Below are positions 18,903 through 27,684 of a stretch of 64,000 nucleotides of DNA, in pieces; positions within the stretch are counted from its first letter, which is position 1; every line of letters starts with the position of its first letter. The notes beneath the pieces were generated by a model. It did no database searches, was not told the origin of the DNA, and saw nothing but the letters and a program-made list of their open reading frames with translations. Location: the NCBI RefSeq assembly GCF_002959775.1, contig NZ_PPCX01000010.1, forward strand, positions 62,001 to 126,000. Direction: 5' to 3'. Position numbers and translations under genes: made by a program. The stretch comes from Veillonella rogosae JCM 15642. Its GTDB lineage: Bacteria; Bacillota; Negativicutes; Veillonellales; Veillonellaceae.

Positions 18903-20885
18903 ATGCAAATCACTGATTTATTAAAACCTCAATCCGTCCTGCTAAATGCGGACCCTGTTACAAAGGCTGACGCTATTTATACCTTAGGGGAGTTAATGGA
19001 AAAAGGTGGCAACCTCATCGACAAAGGTGAGTACTTAGCAGCCGTTTTTGCTCGCGAAGAATCTGGTTCTACCGGCCTTGGTGACGGCATCGCTACACCA
19101 CATGCCAAATCCGCAGGCGTAAAAGAAGCAGGCCTAGCAGCTATGGTTGTGCCTCACGGCGTAGACTTCGAAGCACTCGACGGTCAACCATCTCGTTTAT
19201 TCTTCATGATCGCAGCTCCAGAAGGCGCAGCTGACACTCATGTAGAGGTATTGAGTCAATTAGCTATGATGGTTATCGACCCTGATTTCAAAGAAGCCCT
19301 CATCGCTGCTCCTACTGTAGAACGTTTCTTGGAACTCATAACAGCTAAAGAGCAAGGTAACTTTGACCCATCCGTTGAAGGATATATCAAACAGCCAGAA
19401 TCTCAAGAGACTCCAAGTGTTACCGATGCTATCGAAGCTAAAGCTACGGAAGCTATCGAAAAAGTGGCCCCTAAGATTTCTGTAGATAACCCGCACTACG
19501 ATGTATTGGCTGTAACTGGTTGCCCTACTGGTATTGCTCATACCTACATGGCTGCTGAATCTTTAGAACGAAAAGCGAAAGAAATGGGCATTTCCTTAAA
19601 GGTTGAGAAAAATGGTGCTTCTGGTGTTAAAGATGCTCTTACAGCAGAAGAAATCGCTCATGCTAAATGCATCATCGTCGCTTCTGACCGTCAAGTAGAA
19701 ATGGCGCGCTTTAACGGCAAACCTATGATTCAAACGAAGGTTGCGAACGGTATCAATAAAGCAGAAGAGCTTTTAACAGAAGCCATGGCTGGCACAGCAG
19801 CTGTATACCAAGCATCTGCAGCAGACCGTGAAGCTGCTGAAATCGCTGCTAGCGCATCTGACAGCGTAGGTCGTCAAATCTACAAACACTTGATGAATGG
19901 TGTATCTCACATGTTGCCATTCGTTATTGGTGGCGGTATCTTGATTGCCCTTGCATTCCTATTCGATATATTCGATCCTGCGAATCCTAAAAACTTCGGT
20001 TCTGGTACACCTTTATCTGCGTTCTTAATGCAAATCGGTGGTGCATCCTTTGGCTTCATGTTGCCAGTATTAGCTGGTTACATTGCTATGAGTATTGCTG
20101 ACCGCCCAGGTCTTGTAGCTGGTTTCGTTGGTGGCTTATTGGCTAACCAAGGTGGCTCTGGTTTCCTTGGCGCATTAATCGCCGGCTTTGCAGCAGGTTA
20201 TTTAGTATTATTAGTTAAAAAATTAGTATCTGGTTTACCTCAAGCGTTAGAAGGTACAAAACCAGTTCTCTTCTATCCTGTACTTGGTGTATTGTTCATA
20301 GGTCTTGCCATTACCTTCGTAATCAACCCTCCTGTATCTGCACTTAACCACTGGTTAATGGACTCCTTGCAATCTATGGGTACTACTAGCCGCGTATTGT
20401 TAGGTCTCATCTTTGGTGCTATGATGTCCGTTGATATGGGTGGTCCTGTAAACAAAGCCGCTTACGTTATCGGCACTGGCGCCCTAGCTACTGGTGAATA
20501 TGGTATCATGGCCGCTGTAATGGCAGGCGGTATGGTTCCTCCGTTGGCTATCGCTCTTTGTACTACATTCTTCCCTAGCCGCTTCACAGAAGCAGAACGC
20601 AAATCTGGTATCACAAACTATATTATGGGTCTTTCCTTCATCACAGAAGGTGCTATCCCATTTGCAGCGGCTGATCCAGTTCGCGTATTGCCAGCTTGCA
20701 TCATCGGTGCTGGTACAGCTGGTGCGTTGTCCATGTTCTTCGAATGTACACTACGCGCTCCTCACGGCGGTATCTTCGTAGTACCAACAATCGGTAACCC
20801 ACTCCTATACCTTGCATCCATCGCAATCGGTTCCGTTGTGGCTTGCTTCATCTTGGCACTTGTAAAACCAAGCTTGAAAAAATAA
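18903..20885 (+). CDS. fruA: PTS fructose-specific enzyme IIABC
   Basis: A 660-residue fused permease that imports fructose as fructose 1-phosphate. Domains in order: EIIA (residues 1-150, phosphorylated His67 in GIATPHAKS), EIIB (about 195-295, Cys207 in VTGCPTGIAHTY) and membrane EIIC (about 310-655, with GMMSVDMGGPVNK-like AMMSVDMGGPVNKAAY and ITEGAIPFAAADP). All phosphorylation residues are present. The ATG follows AAGGAG. With FruK upstream and PtsI/HPr at 13-15 kb, a complete fructose phosphorylation route is encoded here. A strong terminator lies 68 bases past the stop. Confidence 0.96.
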   Translation: MQITDLLKPQSVLLNADPVTKADAIYTLGELMEKGGNLIDKGEYLAAVFAREESGSTGLGDGIATPHAKSAGVKEAGLAAMVVPHGVDFEALDGQPSRLFFMIAAPEGAADTHVEVLSQLAMMVIDPDFKEALIAAPTVERFLELITAKEQGNFDPSVEGYIKQPESQETPSVTDAIEAKATEAIEKVAPKISVDNPHYDVLAVTGCPTGIAHTYMAAESLERKAKEMGISLKVEKNGASGVKDALTAEEIAHAKCIIVASDRQVEMARFNGKPMIQTKVANGINKAEELLTEAMAGTAAVYQASAADREAAEIAASASDSVGRQIYKHLMNGVSHMLPFVIGGGILIALAFLFDIFDPANPKNFGSGTPLSAFLMQIGGASFGFMLPVLAGYIAMSIADRPGLVAGFVGGLLANQGGSGFLGALIAGFAAGYLVLLVKKLVSGLPQALEGTKPVLFYPVLGVLFIGLAITFVINPPVSALNHWLMDSLQSMGTTSRVLLGLIFGAMMSVDMGGPVNKAAYVIGTGALATGEYGIMAAVMAGGMVPPLAIALCTTFFPSRFTEAERKSGITNYIMGLSFITEGAIPFAAADPVRVLPACIIGAGTAGALSMFFECTLRAPHGGIFVVPTIGNPLLYLASIAIGSVVACFILALVKPSLKK

Positions 20886-20953
20886 TTGTGAAAGCTAGTA
20901 TAATACTAGTACATACGACAAAAACATACATATGCTAAATAAGTACATATAGC

Positions 20954-20987
20954 AAAAGGACTAGAACACTAACGTTCTAGTCCTTTT
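20954..20987. terminator. Bidirectional terminator between fruA and the secreted-protein pair
   Basis: AAAAGGACTAGAAC pairs perfectly with GTTCTAGTCCTTTT around the loop ACTAAC. The A-run and T-run on either side let it serve both the fruA transcript and the convergent minus-strand operon. Confidence 0.9.
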
Positions 20988-20997
20988 CTTATATAAA

Positions 20998-21576
20998 CTA
21001 TCGACTTACATCATCATAAAATATGCCAAATACTTTCTTAAAAACTCGGTTTGCAACGTGATAGCTTTCAAAATCAAAGTCTGTAGGTGTTAAAAATGTA
21101 ACATGCTCATATCCTTTATAACCTGGTTGTGTAGGTTTACTTTCCCCATTAAGAGTATAATCCTGTTGCGCCTTAACAGTCCCTACAATACCAGATTCAT
21201 CCATTTTAAGATTCCATATATCATTTAAGCTAAAATCAGGAAATCGTTGTGTAAACTCCGGCATTCTTGCTACTAAATTAGCAAAGGAATACGTTAGATT
21301 ATAGTCATACCGAATTGTGTATTCCCGAATCAAATCAGAAGACGGTAATACAACGTATATTTTAGTCTCTATACTTTTTGTACGTGCATCGGTAGATATA
21401 TCTCGAAGTGTGCTCAACTCAATATATTTACCATCTCCACCACCTGTGTCACCTTTAGAAATGATATGTTCAAAACGACTGGTATCTTGTAGTTCAGCAT
21501 TAGAAATAGCTTTTACAGAATTAAAAGAAATACACAAAACACATAGTAGTGCCATAAAAAATAAAAAACGTTTCAT
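20998..21576 (-). CDS. Secreted protein of unknown function (paralogue A)
   Basis: About 192 residues with a Sec signal peptide (MKRFLFFMALLCVLCISFNS, cleavage after VKA). I do not recognise a family. It resembles the upstream neighbour along its whole length: both mature proteins begin AIS-(N/I)-(A)EL, both have a YxYNxxYSxxxL segment, a DDSGI/DESGI motif and a C-terminal helix ending in DD(V/I), so the two arose by tandem duplication. The ATG at 21576 has GAGGTG upstream; an ATG at 21588 overlaps the previous stop as ATGA and is a real alternative. Two conserved residues, the Asp-Ser-Gly, may be structural. It probably acts outside the cytoplasmic membrane. Confidence 0.75.
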   Translation of the reverse strand: MKRFLFFMALLCVLCISFNSVKAISNAELQDTSRFEHIISKGDTGGGDGKYIELSTLRDISTDARTKSIETKIYVVLPSSDLIREYTIRYDYNLTYSFANLVARMPEFTQRFPDFSLNDIWNLKMDESGIVGTVKAQQDYTLNGESKPTQPGYKGYEHVTFLTPTDFDFESYHVANRVFKKVFGIFYDDVSR

Positions 21577-21584
21577 AAGGCACC

Positions 21585-22169
21585 TCATTTCACCACAATA
21601 TCATCAAAATGCTGCTGATATGCAACGACAAACATGGCATCTGCTATAGCAAAGAGATCTTGATCGGAACGACTACGATCTAAAGGTCGTAATTGGTGCA
21701 CTAAAGGAACTGTACTACTAACCTCAGTACCATCCCCATTAAATCGCTTCACCTCTCGTAAGTCAATTTGTATACCAGAATCATCTTGTGCTGCCTTTAT
21801 AACCGCATACATAGATGGGGATGGCTGTGCTATTTGACTAGCGTGAATTAAAGAACCTAGTGAATAATTAGTATTATATGTGGCCGTTACTTCATATTCA
21901 GTAATAAACGTACCACGAGTATATGTATAAACAGTGTAAAAAGTACCTTTTAATTTATAATGTGGCGCTGCGTATTCTAGTGCTTCTACAGAGTAAGTGT
22001 TTAAATAGTTTATTAGCCTATCCTTTGGATAAGTACCTTGATAGGAATCGGTTTTTTGATATACATTTTTAAACTGTGGTGATCCATTTAATTCATTAAT
22101 CGATATAGCCTGTGTCTGTACGGTGAAAGCACTTAGCACCATACAGGCTAATAAGAATTTTCTAAACAT
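21585..22169 (-). CDS. Secreted protein of unknown function (paralogue B)
   Basis: A 194-residue protein with a signal peptide (MFRKFLLACMVLSAFTVQTQ then AIS). It is the first gene of a two-gene operon with its paralogue; the stop overlaps or nearly touches the next start. No domain was recognised. The mature part contains alternating beta-rich stretches (GTFYTVYTYTRGTFITEYEV) followed by a helical C-terminus (DQDLFAIADAMFVVAYQQHF). It is transcribed away from the tannase-like gene. A role at the cell surface or in the periplasm is inferred only from the signal peptide. Confidence 0.75.
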   Translation of the reverse strand: MFRKFLLACMVLSAFTVQTQAISINELNGSPQFKNVYQKTDSYQGTYPKDRLINYLNTYSVEALEYAAPHYKLKGTFYTVYTYTRGTFITEYEVTATYNTNYSLGSLIHASQIAQPSPSMYAVIKAAQDDSGIQIDLREVKRFNGDGTEVSSTVPLVHQLRPLDRSRSDQDLFAIADAMFVVAYQQHFDDIVVK

Positions 22170-22461
22170 ATTCTCTCCTTTATCAACAAAACTCAGCTAA
22201 ATTACCAAAAGCATATCATATTTTATGGAAAGATGTATACAGAAGAAAACGCCTCTTCTAATTATTAAAGACAAAGTTTAATATTCCATGTACTTTAAAA
22301 TTAATTATACTTTTCTAATTTCACCTTCTTTACATCCATCTATTATTCATCTATATTTTCACAAATTGTACAAATATATCGATTTATGTTAAACTATATA
22401 AATATAAATAAATTTTAAAATTATAAATTATTTTTTTCAATTCTAGTTCGGAGAGTAATTC
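22170..22461. other. Divergent intergenic region before the tannase-like gene
   Basis: About 290 very AT-rich bases. A weak promoter candidate for the plus strand is TTGTAC (22366-22371), 17 bases, TTAAAC (22389-22394). The start codon at 22462 follows CGGAGAG. No other structure was supported. Confidence 0.4.
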
Positions 22462-25400
22462 ATGAAATCATCTAGGAAATGTAAGGTCACTGCCGCATTT
22501 TTTGCAGCAGCAGCGTTGGGTGGTGTTGCCCACGCAGCCCCTACCCTCAACATGAATGATTTAGTAGGTTCGAACACTACCACTGAATCAACGACTCAAG
22601 CCACTACAAATGTAGGGACCCCAGTCGTACGACCTGTAGTAACCCAACCTACCCAACCAATTACACAAACAACTGTTGTCACTCAACAACAAGCACCCAT
22701 AAGACCTGCACAGGTACAACAAACTGTAACAACGCAAGCGCCTCCAATGGTAACACCTTTGATTCCTCGTGTACGTCCAGTACCAGTAACAGATACTGCA
22801 AAAGCTTTGTCTCAGCAGCATATGACGGTTTCTCAACCACAATACGTTGTTAATAAACAAACTAACACTGTTATGGAGCCAACATTGGCTATGCATAGCT
22901 TGATGAATGTACAACGGAAAACAGAACCTGTAACTGTACAAAAACAAGTAGATGGCAAACAACAAATTCAAACTACACAAGTACAACGTACGCCTGTAGT
23001 TGTGCAAGAACAATCTACTATGCCCTTAACAGTTGCTAATACAACAACTACTAAACCCGTGGTAGCTAAACAAAAATTGACTATCCGCGATATTCAACGT
23101 GCTGAACGTGAAAGAATCGCTCAATTAGAAGCAGAAGAAGCAGCTAAACAAAGTGGCGTAGTGCAAGTTGATCAACAAATGGTTGCTCAAAAGCAAGCCG
23201 AGGCTCAACGTCAAGCAGCAATTCTCGGTGAACAACAACGTCAAATGGCGTTGCAAGCTGAGCAACAACGTATCGCTGCCGAGCAAGCTGAGGCTCAACG
23301 CCAGGCGGCTCTAAGAGCGGAGCAAGAGCGTATTGCAGCTCAACAAGCAGAGCAACAACGTCTTGCCGCTGAGCAAGCTGAAGCGCAACGCCAAGCGGTA
23401 TTAAGAGCGGAGCAAGAACGTATTGCAGCTCAACAAGCAGAACAACAACGTATTGCTGCTGAACAAGCTGAAGCGCAGCGCCAAGCAGCTCTAAAAGTAG
23501 AACAAGAACGAATCGCGGCTGAGCAAGCTGAAGCGCAACGCCAAGCGGCCCTAAAAGCAGAACAAGAGCGTATCGCAGCTGAGCAAGCCGAAGCTCAACG
23601 CCAAGCAGCTCTAAAAGCAGAACAAGAACGTATTGCAGCTCAACAAGCAGAACAACAACGTATTGCGGCTGAGCAAGCTGAGGCACAACGCCAAGCGGCT
23701 TTAAAAGCGGAACGTGAACGTATCCTTGCTCAACAAGCTGAGGAGGAACGTTTAGCTGCTGAAGAAGCTGCGCGTCAACGTGCAGAAGCTGCCGCTAAAG
23801 CTGAGGCAGAACGCCAAGCGGCCCTAAAAGCAGAACAAGAGCGTATCGCTGCTCAACAGGCTGAACAACAACGTATCGCAGCTGAGCAAGCTGAAGCTCA
23901 ACGCCAAGCAGCCCTAAAAGCAGAACAAGAGCGTATCGCGGCTGAGCAAGCTAAAGCTGAACGTGAAGCTGCTATCAAAGCAGAACAAGAACGTATCGCA
24001 GCCCAACAAGCAGAAATTGCAAGACAAGCTGCGATCAAAGAAGAACAAGAACGTTTAGCTGCTGAGCAATTAGCAAAAGAAGAAGCGGAAGCTGCTGCTA
24101 AGGCTCAAGCTGAAGCTGAAGCAAAAGCTAAAGCCGAGGCTGAAGCTAAGGCTAAAGCACAAGCTGAGGCTGAAGCCGCTGCTAAAGCTCAAGCTGAGGC
24201 TGAAGAAAAAGCTAAAGTCGAAGCTAATGTTCAAGAAAGCAAATTGCCTCAATCCTATGTAGATGCTCGTAATGAGGCATCCACTAAAGGATCTGCTGTA
24301 GTAGAAGAGAAAGATATTCTTTCCCAACCAATGGAGCCACCATTGCAAGCCGATGCATCTTCAAAGATTAGCCTTGCCTTCGACGTGAAAAATTACGAAT
24401 CTATGTCTACAACAGTAGATAATAAGGAAATCAAATATCGCGCCTTCGAATATATCCCTTACGTGGCTAATCCTATCGATATCGATCAACAGTACATGAA
24501 CATTTATGTACCAGAAGAATACTTCAACAACGGTACTGTAAATGGTTACAATACACAAACAGCCCCTATCTTCATGCCAAATACGGTAGGTGGTTACATG
24601 CCAAGCCAAGCTATGACTCCAAAAGTAGAAAATGGCAAACCTAACAGTGTTGTATATGCATTAGCACGTGGTTACGTAGTAGCCTCCCCAGCTACACGTG
24701 GCCGTACAAACAAAGCCTCCGACGGCAACTTCATCGGCAAAGCACCAGCAGTAATCGTTGACTTACAAGCAGCTACGGCATACTTGCATGCAAACGATTC
24801 CACTATGCCAGGTAATGCAAATCGCATTATCACCAATGGTACAAGTGCTGGCGGTGCGGTATCCTTGTTACAAGGCGCTGCAGGCAACAGCTCCGACTTC
24901 CAACCATATTTACAAGCATTAGGTGCGGCTACAGCGGCAACGAATGTATATGCAGTTTCTGCGTACGCCCCTATCACTAACCTTGATGCGGCAGATATGG
25001 CTTATGAATGGAGCTATAATGGTGTTACCTCCTCCAACAAAGTATCCATGAGTCATGATGATATGGCTTACTCCAATTTGCTTAAGGAACACTTCCCTGA
25101 ATACGTAAATAACTTACAATTACATGACTCTGTAGGTCGTGTGTTGAAATTAGATAAGAATGGTAATGGTACTTTCAAAAACTATGTGAAAGAATTTATC
25201 GTTGCAGCCGCTAATAAGGCACAAGCTAAAGGTACTGATTTATCTAAACATACATATCTTGTACGTGATAATAAAACCGGTACTATCAAAGATATTAACT
25301 GGGAAGCTTATAACCAATTTGTAAGTCGCTCTAAAGCACCAGGTGCATTCGATTCCCGATCTAATGACTCTGGCGAGAACAACTTATTCGGTACAAGTAC

Positions 25401-25734
25401 AACAGATAATAATCACTTTACAATTACTGCAGCTTTACACGATACAACCTCTAATCCAGAGGCATATGTACAAAATGCTAAAGTCGTTACTATGATGAAC
25501 CCAATGAACTATCTCGGCTCTCCAGCAGCGACAAATGCTCAATTCTATCGCATCCGCTACGGTACAGCTGATAGCAATACATCTGTAGCAATTCCATTGA
25601 TCGTTGGTACCCGCGCTCAAAACCTTGGGTATAAAGTAGATATGGCTACACCATTTGATGTAAACCATTCTGGTGACTACGATCTAGATGAATTATTCAA
25701 CTGGATAGACAATATCGTTAAGAACGGTAGATAA
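22462..25734 (+). CDS. Secreted tannase-like alpha/beta-hydrolase with long coiled-coil repeat region
   Basis: A 1090-residue exported protein. Residues 1-26 are a signal peptide ending AHA-AP. Residues 30-210 are low-complexity and rich in Thr, Gln, Pro and Val. Residues about 214-590 are a highly repetitive alpha-helical region of 20- and 30-residue units of the type AEQERIAAEQAEAQRQAALK, resembling the TolA stalk. Residues about 620-1090 form an esterase domain of the bacterial tannase type: nucleophile Ser795 in GTSAGGA, Asp1037 in GTADSNTS and His1069 in NHSGDYDLDELF make a plausible triad. Tannases hydrolyse galloyl esters; the true substrate here is inferred. The helical stalk may span the periplasm or hold the enzyme at the surface. 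Single-gene unit with its own terminator. Confidence 0.82.
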   Translation: MKSSRKCKVTAAFFAAAALGGVAHAAPTLNMNDLVGSNTTTESTTQATTNVGTPVVRPVVTQPTQPITQTTVVTQQQAPIRPAQVQQTVTTQAPPMVTPLIPRVRPVPVTDTAKALSQQHMTVSQPQYVVNKQTNTVMEPTLAMHSLMNVQRKTEPVTVQKQVDGKQQIQTTQVQRTPVVVQEQSTMPLTVANTTTTKPVVAKQKLTIRDIQRAERERIAQLEAEEAAKQSGVVQVDQQMVAQKQAEAQRQAAILGEQQRQMALQAEQQRIAAEQAEAQRQAALRAEQERIAAQQAEQQRLAAEQAEAQRQAVLRAEQERIAAQQAEQQRIAAEQAEAQRQAALKVEQERIAAEQAEAQRQAALKAEQERIAAEQAEAQRQAALKAEQERIAAQQAEQQRIAAEQAEAQRQAALKAERERILAQQAEEERLAAEEAARQRAEAAAKAEAERQAALKAEQERIAAQQAEQQRIAAEQAEAQRQAALKAEQERIAAEQAKAEREAAIKAEQERIAAQQAEIARQAAIKEEQERLAAEQLAKEEAEAAAKAQAEAEAKAKAEAEAKAKAQAEAEAAAKAQAEAEEKAKVEANVQESKLPQSYVDARNEASTKGSAVVEEKDILSQPMEPPLQADASSKISLAFDVKNYESMSTTVDNKEIKYRAFEYIPYVANPIDIDQQYMNIYVPEEYFNNGTVNGYNTQTAPIFMPNTVGGYMPSQAMTPKVENGKPNSVVYALARGYVVASPATRGRTNKASDGNFIGKAPAVIVDLQAATAYLHANDSTMPGNANRIITNGTSAGGAVSLLQGAAGNSSDFQPYLQALGAATAATNVYAVSAYAPITNLDAADMAYEWSYNGVTSSNKVSMSHDDMAYSNLLKEHFPEYVNNLQLHDSVGRVLKLDKNGNGTFKNYVKEFIVAAANKAQAKGTDLSKHTYLVRDNKTGTIKDINWEAYNQFVSRSKAPGAFDSRSNDSGENNLFGTSTTDNNHFTITAALHDTTSNPEAYVQNAKVVTMMNPMNYLGSPAATNAQFYRIRYGTADSNTSVAIPLIVGTRAQNLGYKVDMATPFDVNHSGDYDLDELFNWIDNIVKNGR
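23104..24230 (+). repeat. In-frame coding repeats of the coiled-coil region
   Basis: Imperfect repeats of 60 and 90 bases encode units such as AEQERIAAEQAEAQRQAALK, in many near-identical copies at the DNA level; the last part (from about 24080) changes to short Ala-Glu-Ala-Lys units. Such arrays expand and contract by slippage or recombination, so copy number is likely to differ between strains. Confidence 0.9.
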
Positions 25735-25760
25735 TTACAATTAAATACATACCATAACAT

Positions 25761-25787
25761 AAAAGGAGCTACCTAATAGCTCCTTTT
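25761..25787 (+). terminator. Terminator of the tannase-like gene
   Basis: The stem AAAAGGAGCTA/TAGCTCCTTTT with loop CCTAA is followed by a T-rich run, 27 bases past the stop. Confidence 0.88.
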
Positions 25788-25842
25788 TCTTTATGTTAAA
25801 TTAAATATCCCTAACATAAACTTCCACTATGTTAAGCACGAA

Positions 25843-25867
25843 AAAGCCCCTCAAAACGAGGGGCTTT
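25843..25867 (-). terminator. Terminator of the cymR-cysK operon
   Basis: On the minus strand the stem AAAGCCCCTC/GAGGGGCTTT with a five-base loop is followed by T residues, about 47 bases past the cysK stop. Confidence 0.88.
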
Positions 25868-25913
25868 GCTATATTAGGAAAGCATATTCAATACTTTCAC
25901 CAATCATATTCTA

Positions 25914-26849
25914 TTACACTTCAGGGAATAAAGCTGTAGACAAGTAGCGTTCACCTGTATCAGGAAGAATTACTACGATGTTTTTACCTTTATTTTCAGG
26001 GCGTTTTGCCAACTCTTGAGCAGCCCAAAGAGCTGCACCAGAGGAAATACCTACCAATACGCCTTCTGTATGACCAAATGCTTGAGATGTAGCGAATGCA
26101 TCTTCGTTAGTTACTTGGATTACTTCATCATAAATGTTAGTATCCAAAGTATCAGGAATGAAGCCAGCGCCTAAGCCTTGGATTTTATGAGGGCCTGATT
26201 TGCCGTTAGACAATACTGGGGAATCAGTTGGTTCCACAGCCACAATTTTAACATCTGGGTTTTGTTCTTTTAAATAACGACCTGCACCTGTTAAAGTACC
26301 ACCTGTACCAACACCTGCTACATAGATATCTACTGCACCATCTGTATCTTGCCAGATTTCAGGACCTGTAGTTCTGTAGTGAATTGTAGGGTTAGCTTGG
26401 TTTACGAATTGACCGGCTTCGATGGCACCAGCAGTAGCTGTTACGATTTCTTTAGCCTTTGCAATAGCACCTTTCATACCAAGAGAGCCATCAGTCAATA
26501 CAAGTTGAGCACCATAGCCAAGCATCAATTTACGGCGTTCAACGGACATTGTTTCAGGCATTACAATAACTACTTTATAGCCAAGTGCTGCACCAACAGC
26601 AGATAAGCCAATACCTGTGTTACCAGATGTAGCTTCTACGATTGTACCACCTGGTTGTAATTCACCAGACTCAACAGCTGCTTGAATGATCGCTGCTGCG
26701 ATACGGTCTTTAACAGAGCCACCTGGATTGAAGTATTCTAATTTAGCGAAGATATTAGCATCTGCACCAAATTTAGCACCAAAACGAGTAGCCGCCAATA
26801 GCGGTGTTTTACCAATTAATTCAACAAAAGATTTTGCAATTTTAGACAT
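25914..26849 (-). CDS. cysK: Cysteine synthase (O-acetylserine sulfhydrylase)
   Basis: A 311-residue PLP enzyme that makes cysteine from O-acetylserine and sulfide. The PLP lysine is in NPGGSVKDRIA, the substrate loop is TSGNTGIG, and the phosphate-binding loop is GVGTGGTLTG; ISSGAAL is also conserved. The ATG at 26849 is preferred to the GTG at 26858 because AAGGAG lies eight bases before it. It lies 15 bases downstream of a CymR-like regulator in one operon. In Bacillus, CymR and CysK form a regulatory complex, so this enzyme may also act as a signalling partner; that is inference from gene order. Confidence 0.95.
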   Translation of the reverse strand: MSKIAKSFVELIGKTPLLAATRFGAKFGADANIFAKLEYFNPGGSVKDRIAAAIIQAAVESGELQPGGTIVEATSGNTGIGLSAVGAALGYKVVIVMPETMSVERRKLMLGYGAQLVLTDGSLGMKGAIAKAKEIVTATAGAIEAGQFVNQANPTIHYRTTGPEIWQDTDGAVDIYVAGVGTGGTLTGAGRYLKEQNPDVKIVAVEPTDSPVLSNGKSGPHKIQGLGAGFIPDTLDTNIYDEVIQVTNEDAFATSQAFGHTEGVLVGISSGAALWAAQELAKRPENKGKNIVVILPDTGERYLSTALFPEV

Positions 26850-26864
26850 AGTGGTCACTCCTTA

Positions 26865-27314
26865 TTAAATCGAACCATCCCAATTATCATATTTTGTATC
26901 AAGTTTAGCGTAAGTTCCATCAATTACATCTTGAAGAGTTACGTTTTCTAAATAATCATGAATATAGTTTTGTAATCCTGCCCAGAAACCAACAGTGCGT
27001 TCGTTGATTACCGTATCAGTACTCACCCCTTCATCAAGGGTGGAAATGATAGCCATAGATTCTTCTGTGGCAAGCAAAATTTCAATAATTGTGTACTCTT
27101 TAGGGCTTTTAGACAATCGATAGCCGCCGTATTTACCACGAATGCTATCCACTAGGTTTGCAGCACCCAAACGAGCTACGATACCTTCTAGGTATTTTTC
27201 AGAAATGCCTTGTCGTTCTGCCACAGATCGCAAAGATACTGGTTTATCTTGACCTTGCTCTGCTAAATCAATGAGAACCATCAATGCATAACGACCCTTT
27301 GTGGAAATCCTCAT
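26865..27314 (-). CDS. cymR: Rrf2-family repressor, CymR-like
   Basis: A 149-residue DNA-binding protein with the N-terminal winged helix of the Rrf2 family (MRISTKGRYALMVLIDLAEQ; SEKYLEGIVARLGAANLV; GKYGGYRLSK). The protein contains no cysteine at all, so it cannot bind the [2Fe-2S] cluster of IscR or NsrR. This, together with cysK directly downstream, points to CymR, the cysteine-metabolism repressor. The likely signal is O-acetylserine through CysK, by analogy with Bacillus. The ATG follows GAGAGG. The operator was not identified with confidence. Confidence 0.8.
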   Translation of the reverse strand: MRISTKGRYALMVLIDLAEQGQDKPVSLRSVAERQGISEKYLEGIVARLGAANLVDSIRGKYGGYRLSKSPKEYTIIEILLATEESMAIISTLDEGVSTDTVINERTVGFWAGLQNYIHDYLENVTLQDVIDGTYAKLDTKYDNWDGSI

Positions 27315-27490
27315 ATATGTTGCCTCTCTTTGTAAAAGTTAGTGCGCTAACACACCCCATGTTATAAAGCACTTGTTATATTATTTTTATAAAACCTTGT
27401 ATATCACTAGGAATTAATTTCATTATAGACCACTCATAACAAAAAAGCAAGAACTTATTTCCTACTTTTGCAAAGGGATATAAACAACAC

Positions 27491-27520
27491 AAAAGGACCA
27501 GCCCGAAGGCCAGTCCTTTT
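27491..27520 (-). terminator. Terminator of the ahpC transcript
   Basis: AAAAGGAC pairs with GTCCTTTT, with an inner GCC/GGC stem after a small internal loop. Symmetric A- and T-runs would allow termination on either strand; the minus strand is the one with a gene. Confidence 0.8.
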
Positions 27521-27680
27521 GCGTATAGTTTGTAGTTTGTTATATGAGGTTTACCATGATGAATTGGAGAGGGTTCATCTGGTATTGGGACTTACCGTAT
27601 CGTTAGGAAAACGATGCGCGCCCGTGTTCTTGTCATTTGAGGAGTTGTCTAGATTACTCTAGCACTTAAGTATAGGTTTC
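27491..27680 (-). ncRNA. Candidate structured 3' UTR or small RNA downstream of ahpC
   Basis: Between the ahpC stop (27685) and its terminator (27520-27491) lie about 165 non-coding bases with at least two hairpins: GATGAA/TTCATC (27559-27564 with 27575-27580, extended by CCA/TGG) and ATCGTT/AACGAT (27599-27604 with 27610-27615). The stretch has a locally higher GC content than its flanks. It could be an ahpC 3'-derived small RNA or an independent RNA gene. It does not match any RNA family that I recognise. Confidence 0.35.
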
Positions 27681-27684
27681 TAAA

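Larger units (their letters stand above)
27315..27684. other. Intergenic region between ahpC and cymR with structured sequence
   Basis: About 370 bases. The first half (27315-27470) is AT-rich and should hold the cymR promoter, which I could not define. The second half (27490-27680) is less AT-rich, contains several hairpins and ends, on the minus strand, in a strong terminator; see the ncRNA candidate. Confidence 0.6.

Noticed and set aside
23144-23686. Long minus-strand frame antisense to the coiled-coil repeats (Leu/Val-rich repeats)
   Set aside because: It is the mirror of the repetitive plus-strand coding region; no ribosome site or promoter, and its periodicity is imposed by the real gene.
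27468-27662. Plus-strand 64-residue frame between ahpC and cymR
   Set aside because: It starts before and runs through the ahpC terminator hairpin, has no ribosome site and an implausible composition.
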